NCBI RefSeq assembly: GCF_004331415.1
Contig: NZ_SJOP01000020.1
Span: 35,485 to 99,484 of the forward strand
Length of the DNA stretch: 64,000 nt
DNA from: Kosakonia quasisacchari
GTDB taxonomy: Bacteria; Pseudomonadota; Gammaproteobacteria; Enterobacterales; Enterobacteriaceae
Direction of reading: 5' to 3'
Within the stretch, counting starts at the first letter, position 1; every line of letters begins with the position of its first letter. The position numbers were made by a program, and so were the translations under genes. Below are positions 62,298 through 64,000 of the stretch, piece after piece. The notes below the pieces were generated by a model that worked only from the letters and a program-made list of their open reading frames with translations, made no database searches and was not told the origin of the DNA.

Positions 62298-62422
62298 CAT
62301 TTTTACACTGTTGCCATAAAAATTGCGCTACCTCAATCTTGCCCCTTGGCAGTTACCTTAGACTTTCCCCACTGAATTATTTTCCTGGTTTATATTTTCG
62401 TAGAACAACGGTGGGTTGAGTG

Positions 62423-63118
62423 ATGCTTAAGCGTTTCTTTGTAACGGGTACAGACACTTCTGTCGGAAAGACAGTAGCGTCCCGCGCGCTACTCCAGGCA
62501 CTGGCAGCCAGTGGTAAAACGGTGGCAGGTTACAAACCTGTTGCCAAAGGGAGTAAAGAGACGCCGGAAGGGCTGCGCAATAAAGACGCGCTGGTACTGC
62601 AAAGCGTTTCGTCACTGGAGCTACCTTACCAGTCGGTCAACCCCATCGCATTAAGCGAAGAAGAGAGCAGCGTCGCGCACAGTTGCCCCATTAATTACAC
62701 CCTGTTGTCAAATGGCCTGGCTGACCTTTGCGATCGCGTCGATCATGTGGTTGTGGAAGGCACTGGCGGCTGGCGTAGCTTAATGAACGACTTACGCCCG
62801 CTTTCGGAGTGGGTGGTGCAGGAGCAGATGGCAGTGGTTATGGTGGTGGGTATTCAGGAAGGGTGTCTCAACCACGCCTTGCTGACCGCGCAGGCCATCG
62901 CCAGCGACGGCTTGCCGCTGATCGGCTGGGTGGCGAACCGCATCAATCCAGGGCTTGCGCACTACGCCGAAATTATCAACGTGCTGAGCAAAAAACTGCC
63001 CGCGCCGCTGGTCGGGGAGTTACCGTATCTGCCGCGCCCGGAACAGCGTGATTTAGCACAATACATTAATCTGCAAATGGCGACCGGCATGTTAGTTGCC
63101 GACCGTATTCTGGCCTGA
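62423..63118 (+). CDS. bioD2: BioD2 (YnfK), dethiobiotin synthetase paralogue
   Basis: A 231-residue ATP-dependent carboxylase-type enzyme. The P-loop is FVTGTDTSVGKTVASRALL, followed by AGYKPVAKGSKETPEG and VVVEGTGGWRSLMND. It is the second BioD homologue (YnfK) found beside mlc in E. coli. Whether it makes dethiobiotin in the cell is uncertain because bioD in the bio operon is the main enzyme. The ATG at 62423 gives the E. coli length; a GTG one codon earlier is possible. Confidence 0.94.
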   Translation: MLKRFFVTGTDTSVGKTVASRALLQALAASGKTVAGYKPVAKGSKETPEGLRNKDALVLQSVSSLELPYQSVNPIALSEEESSVAHSCPINYTLLSNGLADLCDRVDHVVVEGTGGWRSLMNDLRPLSEWVVQEQMAVVMVVGIQEGCLNHALLTAQAIASDGLPLIGWVANRINPGLAHYAEIINVLSKKLPAPLVGELPYLPRPEQRDLAQYINLQMATGMLVADRILA

Positions 63119-63172
63119 CGCGGGTCGTTCGCCCACAGCCTGCAGTTCCTGTTTCTCTGCTTATACTCTTTA

Positions 63173-63187
63173 TTGCATTTGATGCAA
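63173..63187. repeat. Palindrome upstream of the second tccC-like gene
   Basis: TTGCAT-TTG-ATGCAA, six-base arms and a three-base centre, 28 bases before the start codon. There is no T run, so it looks more like an operator than a terminator. Confidence 0.4.
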
Positions 63188-63214
63188 AAGTAGACAATTT
63201 AAGCGGAGAATCTT

Positions 63215-64000
63215 ATGAGCACATCCCTTTACAGTAAAACCCCCCATGTTGCGGTGCTTGATAATCGTGCGATGGCGGTACGCGACATCACATATCACCG
63301 CCATCCGGACACTCCGGACATCACCGACGAACGCATCACGCATCATCAGTTTGATGCGCGCGGTCTGCCGTCACAAAGCGCCGACCCGCGTCTGTATGCC
63401 GCCGGGCTGGCGAATTTCAGTTATCTCCACGACCTGAACGGTACGCCGCTGCGTACGCAGAGCGCCGATGCCGGCACATCCGTTGCCCTGAACGACGCAG
63501 CAGAGCGGGCTTTTTTGCAGATCAGCAATATCGGTGCAGGCAACGAGCGCAGCGCCGCAGTGATCCGCACTTTTCAGTATGAAGAGGCAGACCTGCCGGG
63601 ACGTCTGCTTGGCATTACCGAGCAGGTTGCCGGCGACAGTGCACACGTCACCGAGCGGTTTATCTGGGGCGGGGCTTCAGCGGATGAACAGAGCCACAAT
63701 CTCGCCGGTCAACTGGTCAGCCATTACGACCCGGCAGGACTGCTTTCGACGGGCAGCGTTTCGCTGAGCGGCGTACCACTTTCTGTCACCCGCCAGTTGC
63801 TGCCGGATGATGTACTGGCCGACTGGCAGGGCGCGGACGCCTCGGCGTGGAATGACCTGCTGGCGGGTGAAACTTACACCACGCTGAGCACAGTGGACGC
63901 TGCCGGAAATGTCCTGATCACGCTTGATGCGAAAGGCAATACCCAGCGCGTCGCGTATGACGTGGCGGGTCTGCTGAAGGGTAGTTGGCTTACGGTGAAG
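63215..64000 (+). CDS. tccC: Second TccC-like RHS toxin protein (partial)
   Basis: An open frame of 262 codons continues past the window edge. It opens MSTSLYSKTPHVAVLDNRAM and has VRDITYHRHPDTPD, matching the N-terminus of the TccC-like protein at 36,707 throughout but with many substitutions, so it is a paralogue and not a recent duplicate. The recurring TEQVAGD...ERFIWGGASADEQSHNLAG block is TccC-typical. The toxin-bearing C-terminus is outside the window. The ribosome-binding site is GCGGAGA. It follows bioD2, which in E. coli is not followed by such a gene. Confidence 0.88.
   Translation, partial: MSTSLYSKTPHVAVLDNRAMAVRDITYHRHPDTPDITDERITHHQFDARGLPSQSADPRLYAAGLANFSYLHDLNGTPLRTQSADAGTSVALNDAAERAFLQISNIGAGNERSAAVIRTFQYEEADLPGRLLGITEQVAGDSAHVTERFIWGGASADEQSHNLAGQLVSHYDPAGLLSTGSVSLSGVPLSVTRQLLPDDVLADWQGADASAWNDLLAGETYTTLSTVDAAGNVLITLDAKGNTQRVAYDVAGLLKGSWLTVK

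Noticed and set aside
1..64000. CRISPR arrays, tRNA or rRNA genes, intact insertion sequences or prophage
   Set aside because: No spaced repeat series, cloverleaf-like sequence, transposase or integrase was seen on either strand; absence is by reading only.

Overview
The window reads as chromosome from the replication-terminus region of a member of the Enterobacteriaceae. Long runs of genes match the E. coli terminus in order and orientation: ydgK-cnu-blr-ydgJ-add-malY-malX-ydgA-manA-fumA-fumC-tus/TerB-rstB-rstA-ydgC-ydgI-ydgH-pntAB, then uspE-fnr-ogt-mcaS-smrA, then mdtJI, ydgD-ydgU-asr, ynfM/ynfL, mlc and bioD2. Proteins are close to E. coli orthologues but not identical. Several E. coli neighbours (uid genes, hdhA, malI, folM) are missing. 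An Enterobacter/Kosakonia/Klebsiella-like genus is plausible, but the sequence alone does not fix it.

Layout. 1-24 kb is core metabolism and regulation: purine salvage, MalX/MalY, mannose isomerase, fumarases, the Tus-TerB fork trap, the RstAB two-component system and transhydrogenase. 24-26.8 kb holds FNR, Ogt, the sRNA McaS and SmrA. 26.8-33.2 kb is an accessory block of two divergent transcription units. Together they encode thiolase, an acetoacetyl-CoA reductase, an R-type MaoC hydratase, FabV/Ter enoyl reductase, phosphotransbutyrylase and butyrate kinase, plus an unknown 67-residue protein. These steps form a complete route from acetyl-CoA to butyrate with an ATP yield. It bypasses the clostridial Hbd/Crt/Bcd-Etf steps, and an FNR-type box sits between the two units. 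This is the most interesting system in the window.

33.3-41.4 kb holds a LexA-boxed umuDC operon, two unknown genes (one secreted), an orphan TccC/RHS-type toxin with an unrecognised C-terminal domain, and a chemoreceptor. 41.8-49 kb holds a MipA-like porin, a two-component system and an MFP/RND efflux operon. 49.2-55.3 kb holds two cyclic-di-GMP enzymes, an AI-2E family transporter and the spermidine exporter MdtJI. 55.3-63.1 kb returns to conserved core genes, including acid-shock asr with an RstA-like box. A second TccC/RHS-type gene begins at 63,215 and runs off the end. No tRNA, rRNA, CRISPR array or intact insertion sequence was seen.
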